Of a DNA stretch of 53,541 nt, positions 1 through 7,901 are shown piece by piece. Positions within the stretch are counted from its first letter, which is position 1; the number at the start of each line of letters is the position of its first letter. The stretch comes from Bacillus sp. SJS. GTDB taxonomy: Bacteria > Bacillota > Bacilli > Bacillales > Bacillaceae. The notes beneath the pieces were generated by a model that was not told where the DNA came from, did not search any database, and saw only the letters and a list, made by a program, of their open reading frames with translations. The stretch covers positions 1 to 53,541 of the forward strand of contig NZ_JAQV02000032.1 of assembly GCF_000732485.2 (NCBI RefSeq), written 5' to 3'. Made by a program: the position numbers and the translations under genes.

Positions 1-53
1 CTGTCTTTTCCATAAAAAAGTAGGAGGTAATTAAACCGCTGTTTGTCGAAATA

Positions 54-90
54 CCGCAAAAAAAAAGAAGCCAAAATGAGCTTCTCTTCT
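54..90 (-). terminator. Probable intrinsic terminator (minus strand)
   Basis: A 6-bp stem (AGAAGC at 66-71 with GCTTCT at 80-85) is followed on the minus strand by about nine U residues. The stem is short but the U tract is strong. It could end transcripts from the DedA gene or the repeat downstream of it. Confidence 0.5.
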
Positions 91-156
91 TAAACATGGT
101 CAAAAATAGTACCTAACCGAAGAATGAGTGGAGGCCTTGACAGTTTCGTTCATATC

Positions 157-233
157 AGGAGGCTCACCGCACACCCAAGGATAAGCGATCGCCTGCTAAC
201 TGCAATCAATAGCCAAGTTAATCAGAGCTAAAA
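157..233 (-). repeat. Truncated copy of a dispersed MITE-like repeat
   Basis: Read on the minus strand this has the same left end as elements at 11826-11920, 28993-29177 and 42189-42270: a TTAACTTGGC block, then GATTGCAGTTAGCAGGCG, then GCTTATCCTTGG as in the 28993 copy. Similarity then fades. It has no coding capacity and looks like a decayed fragment. Confidence 0.65.
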
Positions 234-261
234 GAAAAAACCCTGGGAACATACGCAGAGT

Positions 262-858
262 TTAAATAGTTTTGCGTTTTTTTGAGCTTTTGGCAAAAAG
301 ATACACGGCCATAACCAAAATAAAAATAATAACAATCGGAATAATAAATGGCTGGGCATATTCCTTAATATGCATCCAATTGCTTCCCAGCTGTATACCC
401 AAAAACAAAAAGAGAATGGTCCATGGAATAATAGCAGCTATTGTATAAAGAGTAAACTTCCAGACAGGCATTTTAGCGATCCCCGCCGGAATGGAAATGG
501 CATGTCTTACAACCGGAATAAACCTTGCTGAAAAAATAACACCGGTTCCATATTTTTCAAACCATTCTTCTGACATATCAAGGTGCTTCTTTTTAATGAG
601 AAGATATTTACCGTACTTTTCAAGAATTGGCCGGCCCCCAAAATACCCAAGCCAATAAAGGAAAAGCTGAGCAAATGTCCCTCCGATCACTCCGGCAATA
701 ACCGCTCCAAACATTTCGATTCTTCCCAAGGAGATTAGATAGCCCCCATATCCCAGGACAATTTCGCTCGGGATGATTTCAATCATCAGACCGATAGCAA
801 TCCCGAAATACCCCAAATCCGCTAACATTTCTAAAATACCAAATATAAATTCTTTCAT
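262..858 (-). CDS. DedA family integral membrane protein
   Basis: The 198-residue product is a DedA/SNARE-associated membrane protein. Family members are polytopic inner-membrane proteins, several of which flip undecaprenyl phosphate or phospholipid and affect membrane potential. Visible marks are the N-terminal amphipathic and hydrophobic segments, an E-x-x-P-S-E helix-hairpin region near residue 28, the conserved F-S-A-R-F-I-P-V-V-R motif near residues 110-120, and a C-terminal transmembrane helix followed by a basic tail. The ATG at 858 follows an AAAGGAGCG ribosome binding site. It appears monocistronic. Substrate cannot be told from sequence. A second, divergent DedA gene lies at 40943-41554. 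Confidence 0.9.
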   Translation of the reverse strand: MKEFIFGILEMLADLGYFGIAIGLMIEIIPSEIVLGYGGYLISLGRIEMFGAVIAGVIGGTFAQLFLYWLGYFGGRPILEKYGKYLLIKKKHLDMSEEWFEKYGTGVIFSARFIPVVRHAISIPAGIAKMPVWKFTLYTIAAIIPWTILFLFLGIQLGSNWMHIKEYAQPFIIPIVIIFILVMAVYLFAKSSKKRKTI

Positions 859-949
859 TTGACGCTCCTTTGCTTTTCAAACAATCTTATATTCTACTAT
901 ACGCCCGAAGCGGACAAGTATTCAACCTTATATTTATTGGTGAAGCATG

Positions 950-982
950 AAAAAACCTGCAGCAAGCCGGCTGCAGGTTTTT
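950..982. terminator. Bidirectional intrinsic terminator
   Basis: The perfect stem ACCTGCAGC/GCTGCAGGT has A and T runs on both sides. It sits just after the stop of the minus-strand symporter gene and ends that transcript. Confidence 0.85.
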
Positions 983-986
983 CCTG

Positions 987-2234
987 TTACATACTCTCCG
1001 CTATTTTATTATCGGGAGGCAAACTCCCATTTTTCTTCTCCGATTCGGCTACAATTACCGCACACGCAGCATCCCCAGTGATGTTTACTGTAGTACGAGC
1101 CATATCCAATAGACGGTCAATTCCAAGAATAAGAGCAATCCCTTCTACCGGGAGATTAACTGAATTTAATACCAGTGCAAGCATAATCAGTCCGACCCCA
1201 GGAACTCCTGCCGTGCCGATACTTGCAAGCACCGCTGTAAGGACAACGGTTAATAGCTGTGTAACTGTTAGATCCTGTCCATATACCTGTGCGATGAATA
1301 CAGTGGCAACCCCCTGCATAATCGCTGTACCATCCATATTAATGGTAGCACCGAGAGGCTGTACGAAGCCGCTGATTTGTTTAGGAACACCAAGATTTTT
1401 TTGAGCCGTTTCCATAGATACCGGCAAGGTCGCATTACTGCTGGATGTACTGAACCCAACTGTCATCGCGGGAGCAAAGCCTTTAAAGAACCAAACCGGG
1501 CTCTTTTTTGCCAAAAACATGATGCTTGAACCATACGTAAGGAATGCATGAATGACAAGAGCCAGTACGACAACGATAAAATAAAGCCCCATTGCTTTGA
1601 TAGCATCAAAACCCTGGCTGCCTACTGCTGTCGCAATCAATCCAAACGTACCGTACGGGGCAAACTTCATGACAACACCAACCAGATACATCATTAAATC
1701 ATTTCCCTGTTCAAGAACCTTTTTAACTGCAGCTGTTTTTTCTCCAAGCATCGCAATACCAAAGCCGATGAAAACAGAGAAAGCGATGATTTGAAGCATA
1801 TCTCCGCTTGCCATTGCTTCAATTGGATTCTTTGGGAAAATGTTTAAAAGCGTATCAGAAACAGAAGGTGCTTCCTCCGCTTTATATTCCGTATTTTTCG
1901 TATTAAATTCGCCCGCATTTCCAGGCTGGATAACTAAAGCTAGAACAAGGCCAATAATAATGGCAATAGCGGTAGTCGATAGAAAATAGGCGATTGTTTT
2001 TCCGCCGATTCTTCCTAGTTTTTTTGGATCTCCCAGTCCTGCGACCCCTAATGTAATGGAGAAAAAAACAATAGGAACGACCAGCATATTGATTAAATTA
2101 AGAAAGATTTTACCTAAAGGAGTAAATAGAAAGGTATCGAGCTGCTTAAATAGGTCAGGGGATGTAATATTCAAGATAATTCCGACAATTCCCCCTGCAA
2201 GTAAACCGATAATGATTTTTGTAGCTAATTTCAT
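987..2234 (-). CDS. Dicarboxylate/amino acid:cation symporter (DAACS family)
   Basis: The 415-residue protein belongs to the glutamate transporter family of trimeric elevator carriers that couple uptake of glutamate, aspartate or C4-dicarboxylates to sodium or protons. The HP1 serine-rich motif (STSSSNATLP), the HP2-flanking NMDGTA motif and the C-terminal D-R-L-L-D-M-A-R-T-T-V-N-I-T-G-D substrate and cation site are all present. The ATG at 2234 follows AGGAGG. Upstream on the same strand are a c-di-AMP riboswitch and a terminator, so expression probably falls when c-di-AMP is high. It differs from the GltT-type paralogue at 5008-6261 and is more like TcyP/DctP-type members; the true substrate is open. 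Confidence 0.9.
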   Translation of the reverse strand: MKLATKIIIGLLAGGIVGIILNITSPDLFKQLDTFLFTPLGKIFLNLINMLVVPIVFFSITLGVAGLGDPKKLGRIGGKTIAYFLSTTAIAIIIGLVLALVIQPGNAGEFNTKNTEYKAEEAPSVSDTLLNIFPKNPIEAMASGDMLQIIAFSVFIGFGIAMLGEKTAAVKKVLEQGNDLMMYLVGVVMKFAPYGTFGLIATAVGSQGFDAIKAMGLYFIVVVLALVIHAFLTYGSSIMFLAKKSPVWFFKGFAPAMTVGFSTSSSNATLPVSMETAQKNLGVPKQISGFVQPLGATINMDGTAIMQGVATVFIAQVYGQDLTVTQLLTVVLTAVLASIGTAGVPGVGLIMLALVLNSVNLPVEGIALILGIDRLLDMARTTVNITGDAACAVIVAESEKKNGSLPPDNKIAESM

Positions 2235-2321
2235 AGACTACCTCCTGTTGTTAAAATATTTAAAAAACTATAGCTTGCTACTTTTTCCCATAACAAGCTG
2301 CCGTTAAACTCATAAATGGCG

Positions 2322-2356
2322 CAAAAAAAGCCGTGAGAAGAGATCTCACGGCTTTT
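2322..2356 (-). terminator. Riboswitch expression-platform terminator
   Basis: On the minus strand AGCCGTGAGAT...CTCACGGCT is followed by seven T residues. It lies between the c-di-AMP aptamer and the symporter start at 2234, so it is the likely off-switch of that leader rather than a gene-end terminator. Confidence 0.85.
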
Positions 2357-2412
2357 ACAGTCAAATTTTAATATGTTTCCAGCTTGACTTTCCCATTTGA
2401 AGTGTCTCTTCT

Positions 2413-2535
2413 CGCTTACGAGGTTAGCTGTCGGATTCGGACGAAGAGAAATGTCCTGCCTTCAATTAAAAGGATTCACCCCAAGTGCCACTGCACTGTG
2501 TTTTGGTTCCCCCGCTCCCTTTATGGGATTAAGCG
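2413..2535 (-). promoter_or_regulatory. c-di-AMP riboswitch (ydaO/yuaA class)
   Basis: The minus-strand RNA carries the ydaO/yuaA hallmarks in order: P1 strand CGCTTA, the AGCGGGGGAACCAAA block, GGGGTGAAUCC, a variable arm, CCGAAUCCGACAGCUAACCUCGUAAGCG and the closing P1 strand UAAGCG. The conserved purine-rich joining and CAGCUAAC segments bind two c-di-AMP molecules in known members. In B. subtilis such leaders control potassium uptake genes (kimA, ktrAB), and ligand binding promotes termination. Here the only downstream gene is the DAACS symporter. Confidence 0.92.
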
Positions 2536-2756
2536 CTCACATATGAACTTGTATTTTCATTATATACGAATAGTTTACTATTTTGCAATTATCAATTTAT
2601 TCCTGCATATACTGCATGTGCACAACATCCGTTTCACATAATTGCATTATTTTAACATATCCAGTTCTATATACCCTACTATGGGAGGAGGATTTTCCAC
2701 CTTTCATCTAAATGAGGGCTTTCCGATAGTCAAACGGCTTAAGAGCATTCAGACCA

Positions 2757-2790
2757 AAATAAAAACAGCCTGCCTAAGCAAGCTGTAAAT
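2757..2790 (-). terminator. Intrinsic terminator after tatA
   Basis: On the minus strand ACAGCTTGC...GCAGGCTGT is followed by TTTTTATTTT. It begins a few bases after the tatA stop. Confidence 0.8.
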
Positions 2791-2793
2791 TCA

Positions 2794-2991
2794 TCATGGA
2801 CGTGCCTGTTCTTCTGTCTTTTTAGCCGCTGCCTTATCATCGTCTTCTTCCATCATTCCGCGTGTAGCATTTTTAAATTCACGAAGTGTTCTGCCCGCCG
2901 CTTTTCCAAGCTCCGGCAGCTTTTTCGGTCCAAATAACAGCAATGCTACGACTAAAATCAATAAAATTTCTCCAAACCCCAAACTGCCCAT
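2794..2991 (-). CDS. tatA: Twin-arginine translocase subunit TatA/TatE
   Basis: The 65-residue product has the TatA layout: a short N-terminal transmembrane helix (about residues 6-20), the conserved [14 protein letters not shown] hinge and amphipathic helix, then an acidic and lysine-rich tail. TatA oligomers form the pore part of the Tat system that exports folded proteins carrying RR signal peptides, together with TatC. No tatC is adjacent, so this is a lone tatA copy, as occurs in Bacillus (for example tatAc). The ATG at 2991 follows AAAGGGG. The gene is flanked by its own terminator and probably monocistronic. Confidence 0.92.
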   Translation of the reverse strand: MGSLGFGEILLILVVALLLFGPKKLPELGKAAGRTLREFKNATRGMMEEDDDKAAAKKTEEQARP

Positions 2992-3204
2992 CTATATAAC
3001 CCCTTTGTGTTACAGTTTGTCACTCTTGCTTAAATTATAGGGGAAATGAACAGGAATTCCAAGTGAATTCCAGGAAAAATCTAATTGTTCACTCAATTAA
3101 CGGAATTTTAAGGAATTCAGCTTTACCTGTTGACGGTATAAAAAAAATCATTTATCATTTTCAAGAATCGCAATTAAATATGTCAAAATCCTCACTCTAT
3201 ATCT

Positions 3205-3390
3205 CGGTGAGGTAGAGGTTGCACCGATTATGAGTAATCAGTCAGAAGCCGTTGGGGCTAGTGATGACTGCTGAAAGGGAAAGGTGCCGAAGCAATTTGA
3301 ACCAACATTCAGATTTGCTGGGCCTGTACTAAATAAGTACAGGACTGCCGCAGTCTTCATCCGCGGAGCGCTATCAGGAGATAGGTTGAG
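3205..3390 (+). promoter_or_regulatory. Lysine riboswitch (L box)
   Basis: The plus-strand leader contains the L-box signature elements: GGTGAGGTAGAGGTTGCA at the five-prime end, the loop-E-like AGTAAT block, CTGAAAGGGAAAGGTGCCGAAG, TTTGCTGGGCCTGTACT, GGACTGCCGCAG and the closing CGGAGCGCTATC. P1 can form between GGTAG and CTATC. Lysine-bound L boxes favour a downstream terminator, which is present at 3404-3436, ahead of a basic amino-acid permease. Confidence 0.93.
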
Positions 3391-3403
3391 GCGACTATGT
3401 ATA

Positions 3404-3436
3404 CAAAACGCATGGATTGCTCCATGCGTTTTTATT
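3404..3436 (+). terminator. Lysine riboswitch terminator
   Basis: AAAACGCATGGA and TCCATGCGTTTTT form a strong hairpin with a U tract about 65 bp before the permease start. This is the expression platform of the L box. Confidence 0.9.
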
Positions 3437-3500
3437 TTGTACATAATCTCATCTGTCTTCCTCAAGATAAGTAACATAAAGAAATAGGAGGATTTATAAT

Positions 3501-4934
3501 ATGGAACAAAAAAAATGGGGCTTCTGGCTTCTTTCCGCATTTGTTATCGGAAATATGGTCGGATCCGGTATATTCATGCTTCCGAGCACGCTTGCTCAAA
3601 TGGCAAGTCCGATGGGGGCAGCCTCCGCCTGGCTGGTTACAGGTATTGGGGTATTAATGATTGCCTTCGTGTTTGGAAATCTTTCCATGAGAAAACCTGA
3701 ACTCACCGGCGGACCGCAAAGCTATGCAAAGGCTATGTTCAAATCTGAAAAAAACGGTAAAATAGCTGGGTTTAGTATGGTTTGGGGTTATTGGGTGGCG
3801 AACTGGATCAGCAACGTAGCCATCATTACCAGCTTTGCAGGCTATTTATCAACGTTTCTTCCGGTTATGAAGGATCCTGCCGTTCTTTTCACCATCGGAT
3901 CACAGGATTTTGAAAAAGGCAGACTTCTTACATTTGCTGTATGTACAATTTTGCTGTGGGGCACTCATACCATATTGGTTAATAATTTAAATGCTGCAGG
4001 CCGGTTAAATTTTGCCGCAACAGCTTCGAAAGTAATTGGTTTTATGCTATTCATCGGGGCGGCTCTGTTTGCTTTTCAGGGTGCTTCTACGGGGAAATGG
4101 TATTTCGATGTACAATCTGCTTCAGGTGAACCGCAGGGACTCTTCAAACAAGTTCAGCTTGCTGCTGTTTCTACACTTTGGGCCTTCGTTGGGATTGAAT
4201 CCGCTGTGATCCTGTCGGGACGCGCCCGTTCACAGGCAGATGTCAAAAAAGCGACCATCTTCGGATTGTTTGTAGCATTGACCATTTATATGATTACCAC
4301 CTTGCTGACTATGGGCGTTATTCCAAGAGAAGAACTTATGCAGTCTGATAAACCGTTTGTTGATGTACTGTCTCTTTTCATTGGAGACGGCGGCGGGATT
4401 GCGATGGCGGTGCTAGCATTGGTTTCGTTGTTCGGTTCTACTTTAGGATGGATTTTAATGAGTTCGGAAGTAGCCTACCAGGCAGCTAAATCAGGAATTT
4501 TCCCTGCCGCGTTTGGTAAAAACAATAAAAAGGGCAGTCCTATTGTTTCCCTTACGATTACAAACATTATGTCCCAGCTGTTTATTTTCTCTGTAATATC
4601 CGGAACGATCAGTGAGGCTTATACGTTCCTTACTACCTCTGCAACACTCGCTTACTTAATTCCGTACCTCGTTTCATCTATTTATTATTTGAAGCTGGTC
4701 ATTAAGGGCGAGACGTTTAATGAAATGAAAGGTTCAAGAGTAAGAGAAGGAATCATTGCTTCCTTGGCCCTTTTGTACAGCGTGTATGTTATCATCTCAG
4801 GCACATCGGATTTAAAAACATTTTTCCTGGGAATAGGTTTATTCCTAGTCGGGTTTATCGTTTATCCGCTGCTTAACCGAAATAATAAAAAAGAAGGCGG
4901 GAAGCTTGATACAGACACAGAGACTTTGAAATAA
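3501..4934 (+). CDS. yvsH: Basic amino acid permease/antiporter (YvsH/LysI-like, APC family)
   Basis: The 477-residue protein is an APC-superfamily carrier of the arginine/ornithine antiporter subgroup with about 12-13 membrane helices. The first helix carries the family motif G-N-M-V-G-S-G-I-F, and W-A-F-V-G-I-E-S-A lies near residue 230. Its lysine riboswitch leader indicates that the main substrate is lysine, as for B. subtilis YvsH. The ATG at 3501 follows TAGGAGGA. It is transcribed alone and converges on the gltT gene, sharing a bidirectional terminator. The riboswitch supports import of lysine when the internal pool is low; direction of transport is inferred. Confidence 0.9.
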   Translation: MEQKKWGFWLLSAFVIGNMVGSGIFMLPSTLAQMASPMGAASAWLVTGIGVLMIAFVFGNLSMRKPELTGGPQSYAKAMFKSEKNGKIAGFSMVWGYWVANWISNVAIITSFAGYLSTFLPVMKDPAVLFTIGSQDFEKGRLLTFAVCTILLWGTHTILVNNLNAAGRLNFAATASKVIGFMLFIGAALFAFQGASTGKWYFDVQSASGEPQGLFKQVQLAAVSTLWAFVGIESAVILSGRARSQADVKKATIFGLFVALTIYMITTLLTMGVIPREELMQSDKPFVDVLSLFIGDGGGIAMAVLALVSLFGSTLGWILMSSEVAYQAAKSGIFPAAFGKNNKKGSPIVSLTITNIMSQLFIFSVISGTISEAYTFLTTSATLAYLIPYLVSSIYYLKLVIKGETFNEMKGSRVREGIIASLALLYSVYVIISGTSDLKTFFLGIGLFLVGFIVYPLLNRNNKKEGGKLDTDTETLK

Positions 4935-4974
4935 ACATACAAATTTATGACGTTAAAAATAGAAAAAAAGCCAT

Positions 4975-5010
4975 AAAAAAGAAGCTGGCACAGTGCCAGC
5001 TTCTTTTTTA
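4975..5010. terminator. Bidirectional intrinsic terminator
   Basis: The 11-bp perfect stem GAAGCTGGCAC/GTGCCAGCTTC is flanked by A6 and T6 runs. It separates the convergent permease and gltT genes. Confidence 0.9.
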
Positions 5011-6261
5011 CGCTGTCTTTCTTGCTTCCTCCAGCGGTACAGGCTTGAATTCACCTTCCCACTTCGAGATGACAACTGCTGCTAAAGAGTTTCCTACAAT
5101 GTTTACTACGGTACGTCCCATATCAAGAAGACGGTCAATTCCTGCTATGAAGGCAAGACCTTCAACCGGAATTCCGACAGTTCCCAATGTTGCAAGCAGA
5201 ACAACGAAGGAAACCCCAGGTACACCCGCTATTCCTTTAGATGTAACCATAAGCACAAGCATAAGAGTCAGCTGCTCTGCGATGGACAAATCAATGCCGT
5301 ACATTTGGGCAATGAAAATGGCAGCAAGAGCCTGATAGAGTGTTGATCCATCTAGATTAAAGGAATATCCAGTCGGGATGACAAAGGAAGTGATAGCTTT
5401 TGGACAGCCGAACCGTTCCATTTTTTCCATAATCCTTGGAAGGACCGTTTCTGAACTGGATGTAGAAAATCCTAGGATCAGTTCATCTTTCAGAAGCTTG
5501 ATAATATGAAAAATGTTTACTCCAACGATTTTTGCAGTAAGGCCAAGCACGACAAGAACGAAGAAAATCATAGTAGCGTATACTAAAATCATCAGCTTGC
5601 CAAGTGGTATTAAAGAATCAAGTCCAAACTTTGAAACGGTAATTCCAATAAGGGCAAATACACCAAATGGTGCGAACTTCATGACTTGATTTGTTACATA
5701 AAACATGGTGTCTGCTGCGCCCTGGAAGAATGCGAGAACCGGTTTTCCACGATCTCCAATAGCTGCTACACCTAAACCGAACATAACAGAGAAGAAGATA
5801 ATTGCGAGCATGTCCCCTTCTACAAATGATTGAAAAATGTTTGAAGGTACAATATTGACGAATGTATCGGCAATCCCGTGACTTTCTACACCTTCAGCCG
5901 TATCAACATAGCTTGAAATATCGGTTTTTTCCAATCCATCCTTATCAACTCCCGCACCCGGCTGAAAAATATTAGCCGAAAGCAAACCGATGACAATGGC
6001 GATCGTTGTAATGATTTCAAAATAAAGAATTGTTTTCCCGCCAAGTTTTCCAAGTTTTTTGGTGTCACCAACACTCGCGACTCCAACAATAATACTGGAA
6101 ATGACAATCGGAATAACAATCATCTTAATTAAACGCAGAAAGATATCTCCAATAGGCTGGAGGTAGCTTACGACCGTGGGGTTACCATAAAAAATAGCCC
6201 CTACCGCAATACCGAGCCCAAGACCTATCAATATTTGCCATGCTAAACTGATTTTCTTCAC
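5008..6261 (-). CDS. gltT: Glutamate/aspartate:proton-sodium symporter GltT
   Basis: The product resembles Geobacillus/Bacillus GltT along its full length, for example the start KKISLAWQI, the I-F-F-S-V-M-F-G-L-G-V-A-A-I-G segment and G-N-S-L-A-A-V-V near the C terminus. HP1 (STSSSETVLP) and the NLDGSTLYQ motif are intact; the last helix has R-T-V-V-N-I-V-G-N, the GltT form. It should import glutamate or aspartate with cations. A TTG at 6270 directly abuts the AAAGGGG ribosome binding site, so the GTG at 6261, nine bases downstream, is the better start and gives the 417-residue protein beginning (M)KK as in relatives. Confidence 0.92.
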   Translation of the reverse strand: MKKISLAWQILIGLGLGIAVGAIFYGNPTVVSYLQPIGDIFLRLIKMIVIPIVISSIIVGVASVGDTKKLGKLGGKTILYFEIITTIAIVIGLLSANIFQPGAGVDKDGLEKTDISSYVDTAEGVESHGIADTFVNIVPSNIFQSFVEGDMLAIIFFSVMFGLGVAAIGDRGKPVLAFFQGAADTMFYVTNQVMKFAPFGVFALIGITVSKFGLDSLIPLGKLMILVYATMIFFVLVVLGLTAKIVGVNIFHIIKLLKDELILGFSTSSSETVLPRIMEKMERFGCPKAITSFVIPTGYSFNLDGSTLYQALAAIFIAQMYGIDLSIAEQLTLMLVLMVTSKGIAGVPGVSFVVLLATLGTVGIPVEGLAFIAGIDRLLDMGRTVVNIVGNSLAAVVISKWEGEFKPVPLEEARKTA

Positions 6262-6518
6262 ATAGAACAACCCCTTTACTGTAATGAATAATCCAAAAAA
6301 AGAAGAAATTGGGAACTAAGGGTTTAGAATACGCCTACTACTCTGTGCACGCTGATAGTTCAATATCTTATCTGATATTTAACTTTTTTACAATACAAAT
6401 TTCGACATGATTTTCACAATTCTGAAATGAGTATTTTTGTATCAGCAATGAAAAAGCGAATCCAGGACTATCGTCTGCATTTATATCAAAATAATTCTTC
6501 TCTAACAGAAGAAAAACT

Positions 6519-7694
6519 TCAATACTTTTTTGTCTGGATATAAAGGGCTCCTCCAACTCCTATAACTAAGAGAAAAGCCATCATGACCGACATGTAAAAA
6601 TGGTTTTGAAAAGAAACATCCTTGCTTGAACGATTCTGTTTTGGGGACTGGCTAATGCCCTGTCCTTCAGGAACAGCTGATTGCAGGCTTGCAGCTGCCA
6701 GGGTTCTTCCATCTTCCCCTTTAACAATAAGCTTGTCCGCTTTGCCAATCTCTGTAGTGACCTTTTCACCATGGTGCTTCGTATAAAACAAAGGCCGTGT
6801 TAATTGAAGAGGTTCTCTTTGTTTATTTTTCAGAGCTGCTGTAGGAGCAATGTTTTCTGTTTCAAAATGAGTGAATCCGTAATCCAGCAGCTTCTTTGTA
6901 TCATCATAAGTCCCTTGATCGTTTGGAGATTTGAGGGTAACTGCGATAAGACTTAGTCCATTTCTTTCTGCAGAAGTAACCAGCGTATAGCCTGCTTGAG
7001 AAACGAACCCGTTTTTCCCACCAGTTATCCCCTCATAAGGCTGCTGCTTTAGCAATTTGTGATGGGTGAAAATAGTCGTGTTCCATGACTTCCCTTCCCA
7101 CTTCAGTGCTTTTGTACCGAAAATATTTGAGAATTCTTCATTCTTTTTTGCGTATTGTGTAATTTTAGCCATATCTGCGGCTGTTGTTTTATGTTCCGGA
7201 TCAAAGAGTCCATTAGGATTCACGAAGTGGGTGTGGGTAACGCCAATTTCAGTCTGCAAATACTGATTTAAATCTTTTGAAAATTCACCGACACTTCCGC
7301 TTAAATGTTCAGCGATCGCTATTGCTGCATCATTTCCTGAATTTATGAGCATGCCCTGAATAAGCCGTTTTAAAGGAACTTGCTCCCCTTCTTCAAGAAA
7401 TACCTTTGTTCCTTCTGCATTTCTGGCGTTCTTGCTTACGGTGACCTCTTCCTCTAAATTTCCATGTTCGATTGCATAAATGGCGGTAGCAATTTTCGTA
7501 ATACTTGCAGGATACATGGAAGTAGATCCGTTCTTTTCGAATAGGATTTGACCCGTCTTAGCATCCATGACTAATGCAGCCTCACTCTCAAGGAGCAGCT
7601 TCTTATCGTCTTCTTCTTTACCTGCTGCTTTAACAGGATGAAAAAAAATGGATAGGGTGAAAACAGTAATTATTAGATGTAGAATTTGCTTCAT
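6519..7694 (-). CDS. D-alanyl-D-alanine carboxypeptidase (DacF/PBP5-like, peptidase S11)
   Basis: This penicillin-binding protein trims the terminal D-Ala of peptidoglycan stem peptides. It has an N-terminal signal segment, the S-I-T-K active-site tetrad (about residues 64-67), the S-G-N motif (S-G-N-D-A-A), and a C-terminal PBP5-type domain followed by one membrane helix near residues 365-385, replacing the usual amphipathic anchor. The third motif is K-N-G (G-G-K-N-G-F) rather than the canonical K-T-G. The ATG at 7694 has AAGGAG at proper spacing, while the ATG at 7703 overlaps it. Length (391) fits DacF. Activity is likely but the KNG change deserves a test. Confidence 0.88.
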   Translation of the reverse strand: MKQILHLIITVFTLSIFFHPVKAAGKEEDDKKLLLESEAALVMDAKTGQILFEKNGSTSMYPASITKIATAIYAIEHGNLEEEVTVSKNARNAEGTKVFLEEGEQVPLKRLIQGMLINSGNDAAIAIAEHLSGSVGEFSKDLNQYLQTEIGVTHTHFVNPNGLFDPEHKTTAADMAKITQYAKKNEEFSNIFGTKALKWEGKSWNTTIFTHHKLLKQQPYEGITGGKNGFVSQAGYTLVTSAERNGLSLIAVTLKSPNDQGTYDDTKKLLDYGFTHFETENIAPTAALKNKQREPLQLTRPLFYTKHHGEKVTTEIGKADKLIVKGEDGRTLAAASLQSAVPEGQGISQSPKQNRSSKDVSFQNHFYMSVMMAFLLVIGVGGALYIQTKKY

Positions 7695-7837
7695 AAAACT
7701 CATTCTCCTTATCTATACCCTGCGATAATCCTTACTTAGGATATCAACATCATTCTTCGAAAACAATGTAAAAAAATTGAACAGACTGCATATTCTTACA
7801 CAAACCATCAATATATGGAAATAACGCAAACAAATAA

Positions 7838-7873
7838 AACAGGAACCCAGTTAATGCTAACCCAGGCTCCTAC
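7838..7873 (-). terminator. Intrinsic terminator after murE-like gene
   Basis: On the minus strand AGGAGCC...GGTTCCT with an inner GTTA/TAAC stem is followed by TTTTATTTG. Confidence 0.7.
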
Positions 7874-7901
7874 AAAATTAGTTCATAATCCTATTCATTA
7901 T

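Noticed and set aside
2384-2641. 85-codon plus-strand frame
   Set aside because: It lies inside the reverse complement of the c-di-AMP riboswitch.
6368-6556. 62-codon minus-strand frame after the carboxypeptidase gene
   Set aside because: It overlaps the end of the carboxypeptidase gene, lacks a ribosome binding site, and its composition looks random.
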